Notes under the pieces: model-generated
Database searches by the model: none
Told to the model about the DNA's origin: nothing
The model's input: only the letters and a program-made list of their open reading frames with translations
Shown: one piece after another, positions 1 to 9,375 of the stretch
Numbering within the stretch: position 1 is the stretch's first letter
Layout of the letters: every line of letters begins with the position of its first letter
Translations under genes and position numbers: made by a program
Source: Bauldia litoralis
GTDB lineage: Bacteria; Pseudomonadota; Alphaproteobacteria; Rhizobiales; Kaistiaceae
Assembly: GCA_945882315.1 (NCBI GenBank)
Contig: CAMCWB010000022.1
Span: 1-53,962 of the forward strand
Length of the DNA stretch: 53,962 nt
Direction: 5' to 3'

Positions 1-1
1 A

Positions 2-82
2 CAGATCGTCATGCGCAAAATCGACGGTTGGCAGACCCTCGCAACCAAGCCCGTCGATCAGCCGGTTGACCTGGCCGCCTGA
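2..82 (+). CDS. C-terminal tail of an unidentified protein (partial)
   Basis: An open frame enters from the left edge and stops at TGA 80-82, giving 26 residues that end VDQPVDLAA. It is too short to assign to a family. It lies just before the integrase relic in another frame, so it may be the end of a gene of the same integrated element, or part of the decayed recombinase read in the wrong frame. No promoter or terminator can be tied to it. Confidence 0.25.
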   Translation, partial: QIVMRKIDGWQTLATKPVDQPVDLAA

Positions 83-351
83 ACCGATACCTTCACCACG
101 CCGGAGCCACGTCACGCGAATTCCAACACGACCAGCGACGGCACCCGGAGGCCGGCTGCACCACGCCGCAGATTGCCGCCATCACAGGGCACTCGCTCAA
201 GACCGTGACGACGATCCTCGACAAATATCTTGCCCGCACCCGCGTTCTCGCGGGCGAGGCCGTGGCCCTATTCGAGAACGCAAAGAGCACAAAGTTTGCA
301 AACCGTCTGCAAACCAGAACCCCGAAGCCCTCAAAAGGAGACGTTAAGTGA
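70..351 (+). pseudogene. tyrosine recombinase/integrase remnant (C-terminal end only)
   Basis: The frame is open from 70 after a stop at 67-69 and ends at TGA 349-351. From about 154 it reads like the C-terminal catalytic part of a phage or island integrase: TTPQIAAITGHSLKTV carries the conserved Gly-His, and ILDKYLAR carries a Tyr in the position of the nucleophile. Upstream, where HxLRGT should lie, only a garbled HDQRRHPEAGC is readable, and there is no start codon, N-terminal domain or first catalytic Arg. This is a frameshifted or deleted relic. Its stop is 11 bases from the 3' end of a tRNA-Arg gene, the usual attachment place for such enzymes, so the element it belonged to probably lay to the left. 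The truncation is seen; the island history is inferred. Confidence 0.7.
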
Positions 352-361
352 TTGAAGTCAT

Positions 362-438
362 TGGCGCGCTCGGAGAGATTCGAACTCCCGGCCCCCAGAT
401 TCGTAGTCTGGTGCTCTATCCAGCTGAGCTACGAGCGC
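362..438 (-). tRNA. tRNA-Arg (anticodon ACG)
   Basis: The minus strand gives a full cloverleaf: acceptor GCGCTCG pairs with CGAGCGC, the D arm is GCTC-AGCTGGATA-GAGC, the anticodon stem CCAGA/TCTGG encloses loop CTACGAA with anticodon ACG, and the T arm contains GTTCGAATC. Discriminator G (position 365) and an encoded CCA (362-364) follow, for 77 nt. ACG is read after A34-to-I editing and decodes CGU/CGC/CGA arginine codons. The 3' end faces the integrase remnant, as expected for a tRNA used as an integration site. Confidence 0.95.
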
Positions 439-502
439 ATCGGCGGCATAGCTAAAGAAACGATCGGATGATTGCAAGCCGGTGACGGCGTTTGGTCTCG
501 CC

Positions 503-1963
503 TCAGTCCGGATTTCCCTGCCTCGGGCGGTCCGGGATGGTGATCTCGAAGGCGGAACCCGGCCCGGCCCGCTCCAGAAGCGCGATGTTGCCGCCATGGG
601 CGCCGACGAGTTCCGCGGCAATCGCCAGGCCGAGGCCGGTGCCGCCGGGGCGGGCAGCGCCCTGAAAAGCCTGGAAGAGATGAGCGCGGGCCTTTTCGGG
701 CACGCCGGGGCCGGTGTCCTCGAGCAGGATCGAGACTTGGTCTTCCTTTCGCGAGGCGGAGATGGTGAGCCGGCGGACGACGGCCGGCCCAAGGTCGCCC
801 TCCAGCGCCTGCACGGCATTCCGGCCGAGGTTGACCAGCACGCGGAAGAGCTGGTCGGGGTCGGCGTCGATTTCCAGCCCCTCGGGGATCTTCTTGACCC
901 ATTCGATGGTCGGGTGGCCGACGAGGCCGAGACCGTCGGCGACGTCCTCGACGAGGCGCGACAGCGACACCAGCCGGCGCGAGGGCTTGGCCTCGCCGGC
1001 GCGGCCGTAGGCGAGCGTCGTCTGGCAATAGGCGATGGCGCGGTCGAGCGCGGCGATCAGCTTCGGGGCGAAGCGCTGGACGGTCGGATCGGGCAGGCTG
1101 CCGAGGCGGTCCGAGAAAAGCTGCGCCGCGGCGAGCATGTTGCGGAGGTCGTGATTGATCTTGGAAACGGCGAGGCCGAGATCGGCGAGGTGGCGCTGCT
1201 GCTGCAATGTCGAGCGGAGATCGCGCTGCATCGCGGCGAGGTGATCCTCGGCGACGCCCATCTCGTCGGTGCGGCCGCTCGGCTCGATGATGCGACCGCT
1301 ATCCTCGGGGGCCTCGGAGAAGCGCACCATGTTGTCCGACATCCGCCGCATCGGACGGACGAACAGGCGATTGATGCTGAAATAGAGAAGCCCGCCGACG
1401 AGCACCGAGATCAGCACCGCGAGCCACAGGATATAGACGGAGAACTCGACCATGGCGCGGCGAAGCTCGCGGTCGTCGATGAGGAGCTCGATCACGGCGC
1501 CGGAGCGCGTGGTGCTGACGACCCGCACGGTGCGCGGTTCGGTCGCCACCATCGTGTCGAGCGCGTCGATGAATTCGGTCAGCGGCTCGGTGGCGCGCAG
1601 ATCGACCATGCGGTCGACGTCGGGCGGCATTTCGACGGTGGCGATGAGGCGACTGATCGGGCCGCTGCGGATGGCGATCGCCACCGCGCCGACCGCGCCG
1701 AGGATCTCGTTCTGGACGTCGCGCGGCACGTCGATCGCATCGGTCGAATCGGCGATCAGGGTGCTCGCCGCATCGGCCAGCGCGATGCGGTCATGCAGCC
1801 AGGTCATGCGGAAATTGGCGACCGACGGCAGGTAGATCAGGAAGGCGGTCGCCATGACGTAGAGGACCGTCAGCAACAGGAGCTTCCACGACAGGCCGAG
1901 GCCGCGCCGTGTCGTCTTCCCGGTGCCGCTCCGCGCCTCGCCTATCGACCCGTCACTTGCCAA
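503..1963 (-). CDS. membrane sensor histidine kinase
   Basis: This 486-residue two-component kinase has a membrane helix at about 27-48, an extracytoplasmic sensor region of about 125 residues, a second helix at about 173-196, a HAMP linker to about 250, a DHp segment with phospho-acceptor His271 in KINHDLRN, and a GHKL ATPase with N box (about 373-386), G1 DTGPG (416-420) and G2 GTGLGLAI (441-448). All catalytic motifs look intact. It should autophosphorylate and signal to a response regulator, but none is adjacent; the nearest receiver protein is at 28 kb. It starts 4 bases after the stop of the flavoprotein gene upstream, so the two are probably co-transcribed. The sensed signal cannot be read from the sequence. 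Confidence 0.9.
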   Translation of the reverse strand: MASDGSIGEARSGTGKTTRRGLGLSWKLLLLTVLYVMATAFLIYLPSVANFRMTWLHDRIALADAASTLIADSTDAIDVPRDVQNEILGAVGAVAIAIRSGPISRLIATVEMPPDVDRMVDLRATEPLTEFIDALDTMVATEPRTVRVVSTTRSGAVIELLIDDRELRRAMVEFSVYILWLAVLISVLVGGLLYFSINRLFVRPMRRMSDNMVRFSEAPEDSGRIIEPSGRTDEMGVAEDHLAAMQRDLRSTLQQQRHLADLGLAVSKINHDLRNMLAAAQLFSDRLGSLPDPTVQRFAPKLIAALDRAIAYCQTTLAYGRAGEAKPSRRLVSLSRLVEDVADGLGLVGHPTIEWVKKIPEGLEIDADPDQLFRVLVNLGRNAVQALEGDLGPAVVRRLTISASRKEDQVSILLEDTGPGVPEKARAHLFQAFQGAARPGGTGLGLAIAAELVGAHGGNIALLERAGPGSAFEITIPDRPRQGNPD

Positions 1964-1967
1964 CCGG

Positions 1968-3392
1968 TCACCCGAATTTTCGCAGGAACTCGATGATGCG
2001 GCGCTGCCAGGGCGGCGTCAAACCGGGCGCCAGGAAGGTTTCGGCGACGCGCCGGGCGATTTCGGCGCGGGCCGGATAGGGCGGCACGAGATCGATCAGC
2101 GCCCTGATGTCGAGCTTGTTGGCGACCGCGAGCGACCAGATGGCGATCTGCTCGCCGGCCTCATGGCCGACGATCGCGGCGCCGAGCACGCGGCCGCGCG
2201 GGCTGACGATGACCTTGACGAAGCCGGCCGGCATGCGCTCGGCCTGGACGCGGTCGTTTTCGACGAAGGGGAAGCGGAGGATGCGCACCGTCTCGCCGGC
2301 CGCCGTCGCTTCGGCCTCGCTCATGCCGACGCGCGCGATCGCCGGGTCGGTATGGGCGACCATCGGAACGTCGCTGACGCGCGGCTTCCGCTGCAGGCGG
2401 AAGAGGATGTCCTGGAGGATCTTGCCGGCTTCATAATCGCCGCGCTCGGCGAGCGCCGGGCCGGCGATCGAATCGCCGATCGCATAGATGCGGTTGTTGC
2501 TGGTGCGCAGCAGCCTGTCGACGAGGATGCCGTCCGGGCCATGGTCGACGCTCGCCGCCTCGAGGCCGAGATCGGCGATGTTGGGCGACCGGCCGGTGGC
2601 GACGAGGAGATGCGAGCCGTCGATGCTGGCCTGCCCGTCGGGGCCGTCGACCGTGACGCGGATGCCGCCGCGCCGCCGGGCGACCGAAGTGATCGCCGCC
2701 TTGTCGCGGATGCGGATACCTTCGGCGCGGAGCCGGTTGAGCACGATCTCGCTGAGCTCGGGATCGTCGTCGGGAAGCGCCGCCGCGGTGTCGAGCACCG
2801 TCGTGTCGACGCCGAGGCGATGATAGGCCTGGGCGATCTCGAGGGCGTAGGCATTGGCGCCGAGGACGAGGAGATGGGCGGGCTTGCGGGCGATGTCGAA
2901 AGCGTCCGCGACCGTCATGTAGTCGACGCCGGCGAGGCCCGGGATGTTGGGGATCGCCGGGACCGCACCGACGGCGATGACGAAACGACGCGCAATGACC
3001 GTGAATTCGCCGGCGATGATCGTCCGCCGGTCGAGGAAGCGGGCCGGGGCGCCGATGACGCGGACGCCGAGGGCGGCCAGCCTCTCGGCCGAGACATGCG
3101 GGGCGACGGCCTCGGCAACTGCGGCGATATGCTCGCTGACCTTGCCGAAATTGACCTGGAGCGGCGCGCCGGTGACGCCGAGCGTCGGGCCGCGGCGGAG
3201 AAGCTCATATTGATTGGCCGCGGCAATCAGCGCCTTGGACGGAATCGCACCGGAAGCGAGGTTAACGCCGCCCATCCGCGCCTTTTCGATGAGGACGACC
3301 GGCACATTCAGGCGGGCGGCGCGGCTCGCCACGGCAAAACCGGCCGGGCCGCCGCCAATGATGCAGATATCGGGTGTCAGCAGTTTTGCCAT
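1968..3392 (-). CDS. dihydrolipoamide dehydrogenase-like flavoprotein lacking the redox-active cysteines
   Basis: The 474-residue protein has the fold of class I pyridine nucleotide-disulfide oxidoreductases: FAD-binding GGGPAG at 13-18, an internal NAD(P)-binding segment around LLVLGANAYALEIAQ, a second FAD motif at IYAIGDSIAGP, and a C-terminal dimerisation domain. The active-site motif, GGxCLNxGCIPSK in the family, reads GGVNLASGAIPSK (41-53), so both cysteines are replaced (Asn44, Ala49). The catalytic His of the C-terminal HPTxSE motif also reads as Tyr (YPARAE, Tyr439), while Glu444 remains. Disulfide chemistry with lipoamide therefore looks impossible; a flavin reductase, quinone reductase or sensory role is possible. 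It is the first gene of a probable two-gene operon with the kinase. Confidence 0.85.
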   Translation of the reverse strand: MAKLLTPDICIIGGGPAGFAVASRAARLNVPVVLIEKARMGGVNLASGAIPSKALIAAANQYELLRRGPTLGVTGAPLQVNFGKVSEHIAAVAEAVAPHVSAERLAALGVRVIGAPARFLDRRTIIAGEFTVIARRFVIAVGAVPAIPNIPGLAGVDYMTVADAFDIARKPAHLLVLGANAYALEIAQAYHRLGVDTTVLDTAAALPDDDPELSEIVLNRLRAEGIRIRDKAAITSVARRRGGIRVTVDGPDGQASIDGSHLLVATGRSPNIADLGLEAASVDHGPDGILVDRLLRTSNNRIYAIGDSIAGPALAERGDYEAGKILQDILFRLQRKPRVSDVPMVAHTDPAIARVGMSEAEATAAGETVRILRFPFVENDRVQAERMPAGFVKVIVSPRGRVLGAAIVGHEAGEQIAIWSLAVANKLDIRALIDLVPPYPARAEIARRVAETFLAPGLTPPWQRRIIEFLRKFG

Positions 3393-3512
3393 GGAAAGTC
3401 CCGGGTCGCCCTCGGAGCGCGCCGAATCTGTTTAGGAGAGCCGTGATGATAGGCATATACAGCCAAAGCTGTCGCCCGGCTTCGTTCGCTTTGGAAGCAC
3501 ATCCTCGCCGCG

Positions 3513-3541
3513 TTGACTTGATTCGGCCCAGTCCTTATAAG
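3513..3541 (+). promoter_or_regulatory. sigma70-type promoter of the rpmH-rnpA operon
   Basis: TTGACT (3513-3518) is followed by 17 bases and TATAAG (3536-3541), close to the housekeeping consensus. Transcription would begin near 3548 and give a leader of about 115 bases before rpmH, inside the 271-base gap between the flavoprotein gene (minus) and rpmH (plus). Apart from this site, I see nothing else to annotate in that gap. Confidence 0.65.
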
Positions 3542-3663
3542 CCGCAGCCAATCTGGCCGCTCCTTCGCGGACCCGCGAAAAGCTCGCGGAAGCGCCGAAT
3601 GGCAGTCTCTGCCGGCCGGTCGCGGCTGACCGATTACTCACTTTCCGTGCGCGGAGACTATTC

Positions 3664-3798
3664 ATGAAACGGACCTATCAACCGAGCAAGCTCGTGCGCA
3701 AGCGCCGGCATGGCTTCCGCGCCAGGATGGCGACCACAGGCGGCCGCAAGGTCATCGCTGCCCGCCGGGCTCGCGGCCGCAAGCGCCTGTCGGCCTGA
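3664..3798 (+). CDS. rpmH: 50S ribosomal protein L34
   Basis: This 44-residue, very basic protein begins [18 protein letters not shown] and ends GRKRLSA, which is the L34 pattern end to end. The length is exactly that of the family. L34 is a structural protein of the large ribosomal subunit. The start ATG at 3664 has GGAGA seven bases upstream. rnpA follows after 20 bases, the near-universal rpmH-rnpA arrangement. It is the shortest protein gene in the window. Confidence 0.97.
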   Translation: MKRTYQPSKLVRKRRHGFRARMATTGGRKVIAARRARGRKRLSA

Positions 3799-3818
3799 TC
3801 GGCGGCGCCGGACCGGCC

Positions 3819-4169
3819 GTGGAACGGCTCAGGAAACGCGCTTCTTTCAAGGCTGTTGCCGGCGGCAAGCGGGTTTCCCGTGAAGGCTTCGTCCTGCAGG
3901 GCCTGCGGGCTGCCGACGACGCGCGTAGCGCGCGATTCGGCTTTACCGTCACCAAAAAGATCGGCAATGCCGTGGTCCGTAACCGGATTCGCCGGCGTCT
4001 CCGCGAGGTCGTCCGTCTCGCCGGGAACAAGGCCGAGCCGGACATGGACTATGTGCTGGTCGGCCGCCGCGCTGCTTTGTCTCTGGAATTCGACCGGCTG
4101 ATTGCCGATCTATTGACCGGCTTCACGGCGCTCGCGAAGCGCGACGAGGCGTCGAAACCGAAACCGTGA
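3819..4169 (+). CDS. rnpA: ribonuclease P protein component
   Basis: This 116-residue basic protein binds the RNase P RNA and helps it remove 5' leaders from pre-tRNAs. The signature segment KKIGNAVVRNRIRRRLRE holds the conserved RNR (54-56) and lies in the expected place; length is normal. The start is GTG at 3819. yidC begins only 10 bases after the stop. In many bacteria the small gene yidD sits between rnpA and yidC, and here there is no room for it. Confidence 0.95.
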   Translation: MERLRKRASFKAVAGGKRVSREGFVLQGLRAADDARSARFGFTVTKKIGNAVVRNRIRRRLREVVRLAGNKAEPDMDYVLVGRRAALSLEFDRLIADLLTGFTALAKRDEASKPKP

Positions 4170-4179
4170 AGACCCGTCA

Positions 4180-6021
4180 ATGACCGAAAACCGCAATTTT
4201 ATCGTCGCCATCGCGCTTTCGATCGCCGTCCTGGTCGGCTGGCAATTCTTCATCGCCGGCCCGAAGATGGAGCGTTCCCGCCAGGAAGCGGCCCAGCAGG
4301 CGGCGCAGCCCGTCCAGCCGGCGACGGGCACCCCGGCAGCGCCTGGCGCGCTGACCGATGCCGGCGTGCCCTCGGCCACCGCAGTGCCCGCCACGCCGGT
4401 TCCGGCCACCGCCCCGGCGATGACGCGGGACCAGGCCTTGGCCACCTCGCCGCGCGTGCCGATCGCCACCGAACGGCTTTCGGGTTCGGTCAATCTCAAG
4501 GGCGGCCGCATCGACGACCTCCATCTCGCCGATTTTCACGAAACCGTGGACGACAACAGCCCGACCATCGTGCTCCTGTCGCCGATCGGTGGCCCCGAAG
4601 GCTATTTCGCCGAATTCGGCTGGATCGGCACCACCAACGGCACCGCCCTGCCCGGTCCCGACACCGTATGGACGGCGCCCGCTGCGGCGAAGCTCACCGC
4701 CGAAACGCCACTCATCCTCAATTATGACAATGGCGCCGGCCTGACCTTCACCCGGACCATCGCCGTCGACCGCAACTTCATGTTCACGGTCACCGACGCG
4801 GTCGCCAACCAGACCAGCGGCGAGGTGAGCCTCGTCCCCTACGGCCGGATCACGCGCGTCGGCCAGCCGCATACGACCGGCTACTACATCCTGCATGAGG
4901 GCCCGCTCGGCGTGCTCGGCGACGAGGGCCTACAGGAGGTCCATTACACCTGCAGCTGGTTCTTCGGCACCTGCTTCGACGAGGCGAACGAGCTGAAATA
5001 TCCGGGCACCGATCGCGGCTGGCTCGGCATCACCGACAAGTACTGGGCGACGGCGCTGATCCCGCAGTCGGGGCGGAAATTCGACGCCCGCTTCGCCAAA
5101 TTCGAGCAGCCGAGCCTCTTCTACCAGGCCGACTTCCGCGGCGAGCCGCTGAAGGTCGCTGCCGGCGCGACGAGCGAGACCGCCAACCGGCTGTTCGCGG
5201 GCGCCAAGCAGGTCGCCATCGTCGACGGCTACCAGGAGAGCCTCGGCATCGAGAAGTTCGAGCTCCTGATCGACTGGGGCCTCTTTTACTTCTTCACCAA
5301 GCCGCTTTTCCTGGTGATCGACTTCCTCTTCCGCATCTTCGGCAATTTCGGCGTCGCGATCCTGCTCGTGACGGTATTGATCAAGCTGGTCTTCTTCCCG
5401 CTCGCCAACAAATCCTACAAGTCGATGAGCATGATGAAGAAGGTGCAGCCCCAGATGGTGGAGCTGCGCGAGCGCTACAAGGACGACCGCGTCAAGCAGC
5501 AGCAGGCGCTGATGGAGCTCTACAAGACCGAGAAGATCAATCCGGTCGCCGGCTGCTGGCCGATGCTGATCCAGGTGCCGGTCTTCTTCGCGCTCTACAA
5601 GGTGCTGTTCGTGACCATCGAAATGCGTCACGCGCCCTTCTTCGGCTGGATCCAGGACCTTGCCGCGCCGGACCCGACCTCGCTCTTCAATCTTTTCGGG
5701 CTCATCCCCTGGGTGCCGCCGCATTTCCTGTTGATCGGCGTCTGGCCGATCATCATGGGCATGACGATGTTCGTCCAGATGAAGCTCAACCCGGCGCCGA
5801 CCGATCCGACGCAGCAGATGATCTTCAACTGGATGCCGCTGCTGTTCACCTTCATGCTGGCGACGTTCCCGGCCGGGCTCGTCATTTACTGGGCGTGGAA
5901 CAACACCCTCTCCTGCCTGCAGCAATATGTCATCATGCGGCGGCAGGGCGTGAAGGTCGAGCTCTGGGACAACATCTCGGGCATGTTCAAGCGAAAGCCC
6001 AAGGCGGACACGGCCAGTTGA
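4180..6021 (+). CDS. yidC: membrane protein insertase YidC
   Basis: The 613-residue insertase has the Gram-negative form: an N-terminal helix (about 5-23), a Pro/Ala-rich linker, a large periplasmic beta domain to about 350, then five membrane helices carrying the conserved core ([15 protein letters not shown], a Met-rich cytoplasmic loop, and [11 protein letters not shown]). It inserts and folds inner-membrane proteins alone or with SecYEG. It directly follows rnpA and precedes engB, the usual context. The C-terminal tail ends in a short basic stretch (KRKPKAD), suited to ribosome contact. Confidence 0.97.
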   Translation: MTENRNFIVAIALSIAVLVGWQFFIAGPKMERSRQEAAQQAAQPVQPATGTPAAPGALTDAGVPSATAVPATPVPATAPAMTRDQALATSPRVPIATERLSGSVNLKGGRIDDLHLADFHETVDDNSPTIVLLSPIGGPEGYFAEFGWIGTTNGTALPGPDTVWTAPAAAKLTAETPLILNYDNGAGLTFTRTIAVDRNFMFTVTDAVANQTSGEVSLVPYGRITRVGQPHTTGYYILHEGPLGVLGDEGLQEVHYTCSWFFGTCFDEANELKYPGTDRGWLGITDKYWATALIPQSGRKFDARFAKFEQPSLFYQADFRGEPLKVAAGATSETANRLFAGAKQVAIVDGYQESLGIEKFELLIDWGLFYFFTKPLFLVIDFLFRIFGNFGVAILLVTVLIKLVFFPLANKSYKSMSMMKKVQPQMVELRERYKDDRVKQQQALMELYKTEKINPVAGCWPMLIQVPVFFALYKVLFVTIEMRHAPFFGWIQDLAAPDPTSLFNLFGLIPWVPPHFLLIGVWPIIMGMTMFVQMKLNPAPTDPTQQMIFNWMPLLFTFMLATFPAGLVIYWAWNNTLSCLQQYVIMRRQGVKVELWDNISGMFKRKPKADTAS

Positions 6022-6061
6022 TGGCGGCGCGTCAGGGCGGGCGGATCGGATAGAAGACACC

Positions 6062-6712
6062 ATGCCGGACGCAGCCCCCGACAACAGCGAGGCAGAGGCC
6101 CTGGAAGCAGGCCGGCTGCTCTTCGCCCGCTCCTGGAATTTCGTCATGGGCACCGGCGATCTCGCCAGCCTGCCCGAGCCTGCCGCGATGGAGATATCCT
6201 TCGCCGGCCGCTCCAATGTCGGCAAGTCATCGCTGATCAACGCGCTGGTCGGGCAGAAGGCGCTGGCACGCACCTCGAACACGCCGGGGCGCACGCAGGA
6301 ACTCAACATCTTCGCCGCCGACCGCGGACCGGTCATCGTCGACATGCCCGGCTACGGCTATGCCAAGGCCTCCAAGGACGCGGTCCGGAAATGGACGCGG
6401 CTGGTCTTCGCCTATCTGCGCGGCCGAGCCAATCTGCGCCGCGTCTATCTGCTGATCGACGCCCGCCACGGCATCAAGGAAAATGATGCGGAGACGCTCA
6501 AGCTCCTCGACAAGGCCGCCGTCTCCTACCAGGTCGTGCTGACCAAGGCCGACAAGCTGAAGCCGGCCGAGCTTGCCGAGGTCACCGAGCGGACGCAGGC
6601 GGCGCTTCGCAAGCGCGCCGCCGCTTTTCCCGACATCATCGTGACATCCTCCGAGACCGGGCTCGGCATCGACAAGCTCCGCGCCGCGATCGCGACGCTC
6701 GCCGCCTCGTGA
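6062..6712 (+). CDS. engB: ribosome biogenesis GTP-binding protein YsxC/EngB
   Basis: This 216-residue single-domain GTPase belongs to the TrmE-Era-EngA-EngB-Septin family and acts in late large-subunit assembly. G1 is GRSNVGKSS (49-57), G3 is DMPGYG, G4 is TKAD, and the conserved switch segment [10 protein letters not shown] is present. It follows yidC by 40 bases. Its stop codon overlaps the GTG start of the glycosyltransferase gene downstream, so translation is probably coupled. Confidence 0.95.
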   Translation: MPDAAPDNSEAEALEAGRLLFARSWNFVMGTGDLASLPEPAAMEISFAGRSNVGKSSLINALVGQKALARTSNTPGRTQELNIFAADRGPVIVDMPGYGYAKASKDAVRKWTRLVFAYLRGRANLRRVYLLIDARHGIKENDAETLKLLDKAAVSYQVVLTKADKLKPAELAEVTERTQAALRKRAAAFPDIIVTSSETGLGIDKLRAAIATLAAS

Positions 6713-8394
6713 CGGCAATGGCCGGCGCGGCGGGCCGGGCGGATCAACCGGCCGGCTCCTGGCCGGCGATCCGCGACCATCTCCTCTACGCGCTGATCGT
6801 CGCCGCCTACTGCCTGCCCTTCATCGCCGAGCGCGACCTCTTCTATCGCGACGAAAGCCGCTATGGCGGCGTCGTCAAGGAGATGATCGCCAGCGACAGC
6901 TGGTTCACGCTGACGCTCGGCGGCGATTTCTATTCCGACAAGCCGCCGCTCTTCTTCGCGCTGATCCGGCTCGCCACCGAGATCTCCGGCACCATCGCGC
7001 CCTCTGTCTTCTTCGCCATCGTGGCGCTCACCGCCTTTTTCTTCGTCGCGGGCAGCGATGCGTTCCTGCGTGCCGCCGGCTTCGACCGCCGCACCGTCAG
7101 AAGCGCCAACCTCATCCTCCTCGGAGTGCCGTGGATCGCGGTTCACATTCAGGTCGTCCGCATGGACCTCCTCTTCAGCGGCCTGATCCTGTTCGCGATC
7201 GCCGCCTATGCGCGCGGCATGTGGCGCGACGCCGCGAACCTCCTGCCGCTCCTCGGCGGGCTGCTTGCCGGCCTCGCTGTGATGGTCAAGGGCCCGTTCG
7301 GCGTGGCGATCCCGCTCCTGTCGCTGATCGCCTTCGCCGGGGCGACACGCGATCTCCGCGTTCTCTTGCGCCGGGACATGCTGGCTTCGCTGCTGCCGAT
7401 GCTGCTGCCGGTGCTCGCCTGGTTCGCCATCCTCTATTCCAACTTCGGCACCGACGCCTTCGACCTCATCTTCAACGAGCAGATCGTCGATCGCGTCGCC
7501 GAGGGCCGCGATTCGAGCCGGCCTTTCCATCTCTATCCGCTGTGGATCGCCTTCACGCTGCTGCCCTGGCTCCTGCTGGCGCCGCTTTTCCTAGTGAAGC
7601 GATTCTGGAGCCTTGTCTTCGCCGGCGAGGCACGAAACGATTGGACGGCGCCGCAGCCGGGCCTCCGCCTCGTGCTGGCCTGCCTCTTCGCCACGGCGCT
7701 GACGCTGGGCGCCGTTGCGCAGAAGAACATCCATTACCTCCTGCCGCTCGTGCCAGCGCTGCTGGTGCTCGTCGCGATCGCCTATCGCCGCCTCGACGAA
7801 AAAGCGCCCGCACTCCTCGACTGGTTTTATGTCCTGCTGGCGATCGGTGCGCTGGCCGGGCCGCCGGCCGCGCTCTGGGCGCTCGGCTTTGCCTCGGAAG
7901 GCGACCGGGCCGAGCTTTTCGCGGTCATCGATCCGCAGACGCTCCGGCATGCGGCGGCGGCATTCGCACTTTGCGCGATTCCGCTCGCGATCGGCGGGCG
8001 TCTCCGGGGGAGCGCGAGGCTTCTCGCCGGGGTCGCCTCGGTCGCCGTCATGCTGTTCGCCTTCAAGGCGATCCTGCTGCCCGATATCGACCGGGTGATG
8101 AGCCCGCGGCACCTCGCCGAGCGCTTCGAGCCGGTGATTCCGAAGGGCAGCCCGGTGCTGGTCTATGGCATCTATCCGGGGTCGCTTTCCTATCACCTCG
8201 ACTATCCGTTGACCTATGTCGACGGCGCGGAGGGCCTCGTAGCGGTGCTTTCCTCAAGCGATCCTCGCTATATTGTGACCAGCCGCGGCCGTTTCGAGCG
8301 CACCGCGGGGCTTCGTGAAGGCTTTACGATCGTCGCGGAAAATCGGCTCGAATCCCTCGCGATGGTGCTGCTGGAGCGCTCGCCGTCGCGCTGA
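6709..8394 (+). CDS. family 39-type polytopic glycosyltransferase (ArnT/PMT-like)
   Basis: This 561-residue membrane protein has about a dozen hydrophobic helices. The first large periplasmic loop carries [10 protein letters not shown] (Asp48-Glu49), the acidic pair typical of ArnT/PMT GT-C enzymes, followed by SDKPPLFF, also characteristic of ArnT-like proteins. These enzymes move a sugar from a polyprenyl-phosphate donor to lipid A or another acceptor at the periplasmic face; the donor and acceptor here are unknown. The start is GTG 6709, overlapping the engB stop, with ATG 6718 as alternative. No arn genes are nearby, so the symbol arnT is not justified. Confidence 0.85.
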   Translation: MTAMAGAAGRADQPAGSWPAIRDHLLYALIVAAYCLPFIAERDLFYRDESRYGGVVKEMIASDSWFTLTLGGDFYSDKPPLFFALIRLATEISGTIAPSVFFAIVALTAFFFVAGSDAFLRAAGFDRRTVRSANLILLGVPWIAVHIQVVRMDLLFSGLILFAIAAYARGMWRDAANLLPLLGGLLAGLAVMVKGPFGVAIPLLSLIAFAGATRDLRVLLRRDMLASLLPMLLPVLAWFAILYSNFGTDAFDLIFNEQIVDRVAEGRDSSRPFHLYPLWIAFTLLPWLLLAPLFLVKRFWSLVFAGEARNDWTAPQPGLRLVLACLFATALTLGAVAQKNIHYLLPLVPALLVLVAIAYRRLDEKAPALLDWFYVLLAIGALAGPPAALWALGFASEGDRAELFAVIDPQTLRHAAAAFALCAIPLAIGGRLRGSARLLAGVASVAVMLFAFKAILLPDIDRVMSPRHLAERFEPVIPKGSPVLVYGIYPGSLSYHLDYPLTYVDGAEGLVAVLSSSDPRYIVTSRGRFERTAGLREGFTIVAENRLESLAMVLLERSPSR

Positions 8395-8413
8395 CGCGGT
8401 TTTGCCGCCAGAA

Positions 8414-8442
8414 TTGTGAGCTTTGGCGAAAGCCGCTATAGA
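8414..8442 (+). promoter_or_regulatory. sigma70-type promoter of argB
   Basis: TTGTGA (8414-8419), 17 bases, then TATAGA (8437-8442). The predicted start point is near 8449, about 20 bases before the argB ATG at 8470. The GTG at 8416 that would extend argB overlaps the -35 box, which argues for the shorter protein. Confidence 0.6.
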
Positions 8443-8469
8443 AACCGCCCTGTTTCACGGACCCCGCGC

Positions 8470-9375
8470 ATGAACGCCGCCACCCCCCAGGACCCGATCG
8501 ACGCCATTTCGCAGGCGCGGCTGATCTCGGCCGCCCTGCCCTACATGCTCGCCTACGACCAGAAGATCGTCGTGGTGAAATATGGCGGCCATGCCATGGG
8601 CGACGGCGACCTGGCAAGGGCTTTCGCGCGCGACATTACGCTTCTCGAGACATCGGGCGTCAAGCCGGTGGTCGTGCATGGCGGCGGTCCGCAGATCGGC
8701 GAGATGCTCGACCGGCTCGGCATCAAGTCCGAGTTCCGCGGCGGTCTCCGCGTCACCGACAAGCGCACGGTCGAGGTGGTCGAGATGGTGCTCGCCGGTT
8801 CGATCAACAAAGAGATCGTCATGGCGATCAACGCCGAGGGCGGCAAGGCTGTCGGCCTGTCGGGCAAGGACGGCAACATGGTCTTCGCCGAGAAGGTGAC
8901 GAAGACCATGAAGGACCCGGATTCGAACATCGAGAAGGTCATCGACCTCGGCTTCGTCGGCGAGCCCAAGACCGTCAACCGCGCCGTGATCGACATGGTG
9001 CTCGGCGCCGAGCTGATCCCGGTCATCGCACCCGTGGCGCCGGGACGGGACGGCCATACCTACAACGTCAACGCCGACACCTTTGCCGGCGCCATCGCCG
9101 GGGCGCTCAACGCCTCGCGCCTTCTCTTCCTCACCGACGTGCCGGGCGTCCTCGACAAGCAGGGCAACCTGATCAAGGAACTCACCGTCGCCGAGGTGCA
9201 TGCGCTGATCGCCGACGGCACCATCTCCGGCGGCATGATCCCCAAGGTCGAGACCTGCGTCGAGGCGATCGGCCGCGGCGTCCAGGGCGTCGTCATCCTC
9301 AGCGGCAAGACCCCGCATGCGGTGCTGCTCGAGCTCTTCACCGACCACGGCGCCGGAACCCTGATACGGCCATGA
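8470..9375 (+). CDS. argB: acetylglutamate kinase
   Basis: The 301-residue enzyme phosphorylates N-acetylglutamate with ATP, the second step of arginine synthesis. It shows the amino-acid-kinase motifs: [12 protein letters not shown] near the N terminus for phosphate binding, [14 protein letters not shown], the FRGGLRVTD substrate loop, and [15 protein letters not shown] with DVPGVLD in the C-terminal half. An in-frame GTG at 8416 exists, but ATG 8470 gives the usual family length and sits just after a good promoter. The stop overlaps the next gene's start (ATGA, 9372-9375). Confidence 0.95.
   Translation: MNAATPQDPIDAISQARLISAALPYMLAYDQKIVVVKYGGHAMGDGDLARAFARDITLLETSGVKPVVVHGGGPQIGEMLDRLGIKSEFRGGLRVTDKRTVEVVEMVLAGSINKEIVMAINAEGGKAVGLSGKDGNMVFAEKVTKTMKDPDSNIEKVIDLGFVGEPKTVNRAVIDMVLGAELIPVIAPVAPGRDGHTYNVNADTFAGAIAGALNASRLLFLTDVPGVLDKQGNLIKELTVAEVHALIADGTISGGMIPKVETCVEAIGRGVQGVVILSGKTPHAVLLELFTDHGAGTLIRP

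Noticed and set aside
482-3446. Two long plus-strand frames (482-1996 and 1923-3446) opposite the kinase and flavoprotein genes
   Set aside because: The minus-strand proteins have complete domain motifs; the plus frames have none and are shadows.
6709-8394. Naming the family 39 glycosyltransferase arnT
   Set aside because: Motifs fit the superfamily, but no aminoarabinose genes are near and substrates cannot be inferred.
8416-8469. GTG start 18 codons upstream for argB
   Set aside because: It overlaps the -35 box of a strong promoter and adds residues absent from the family.
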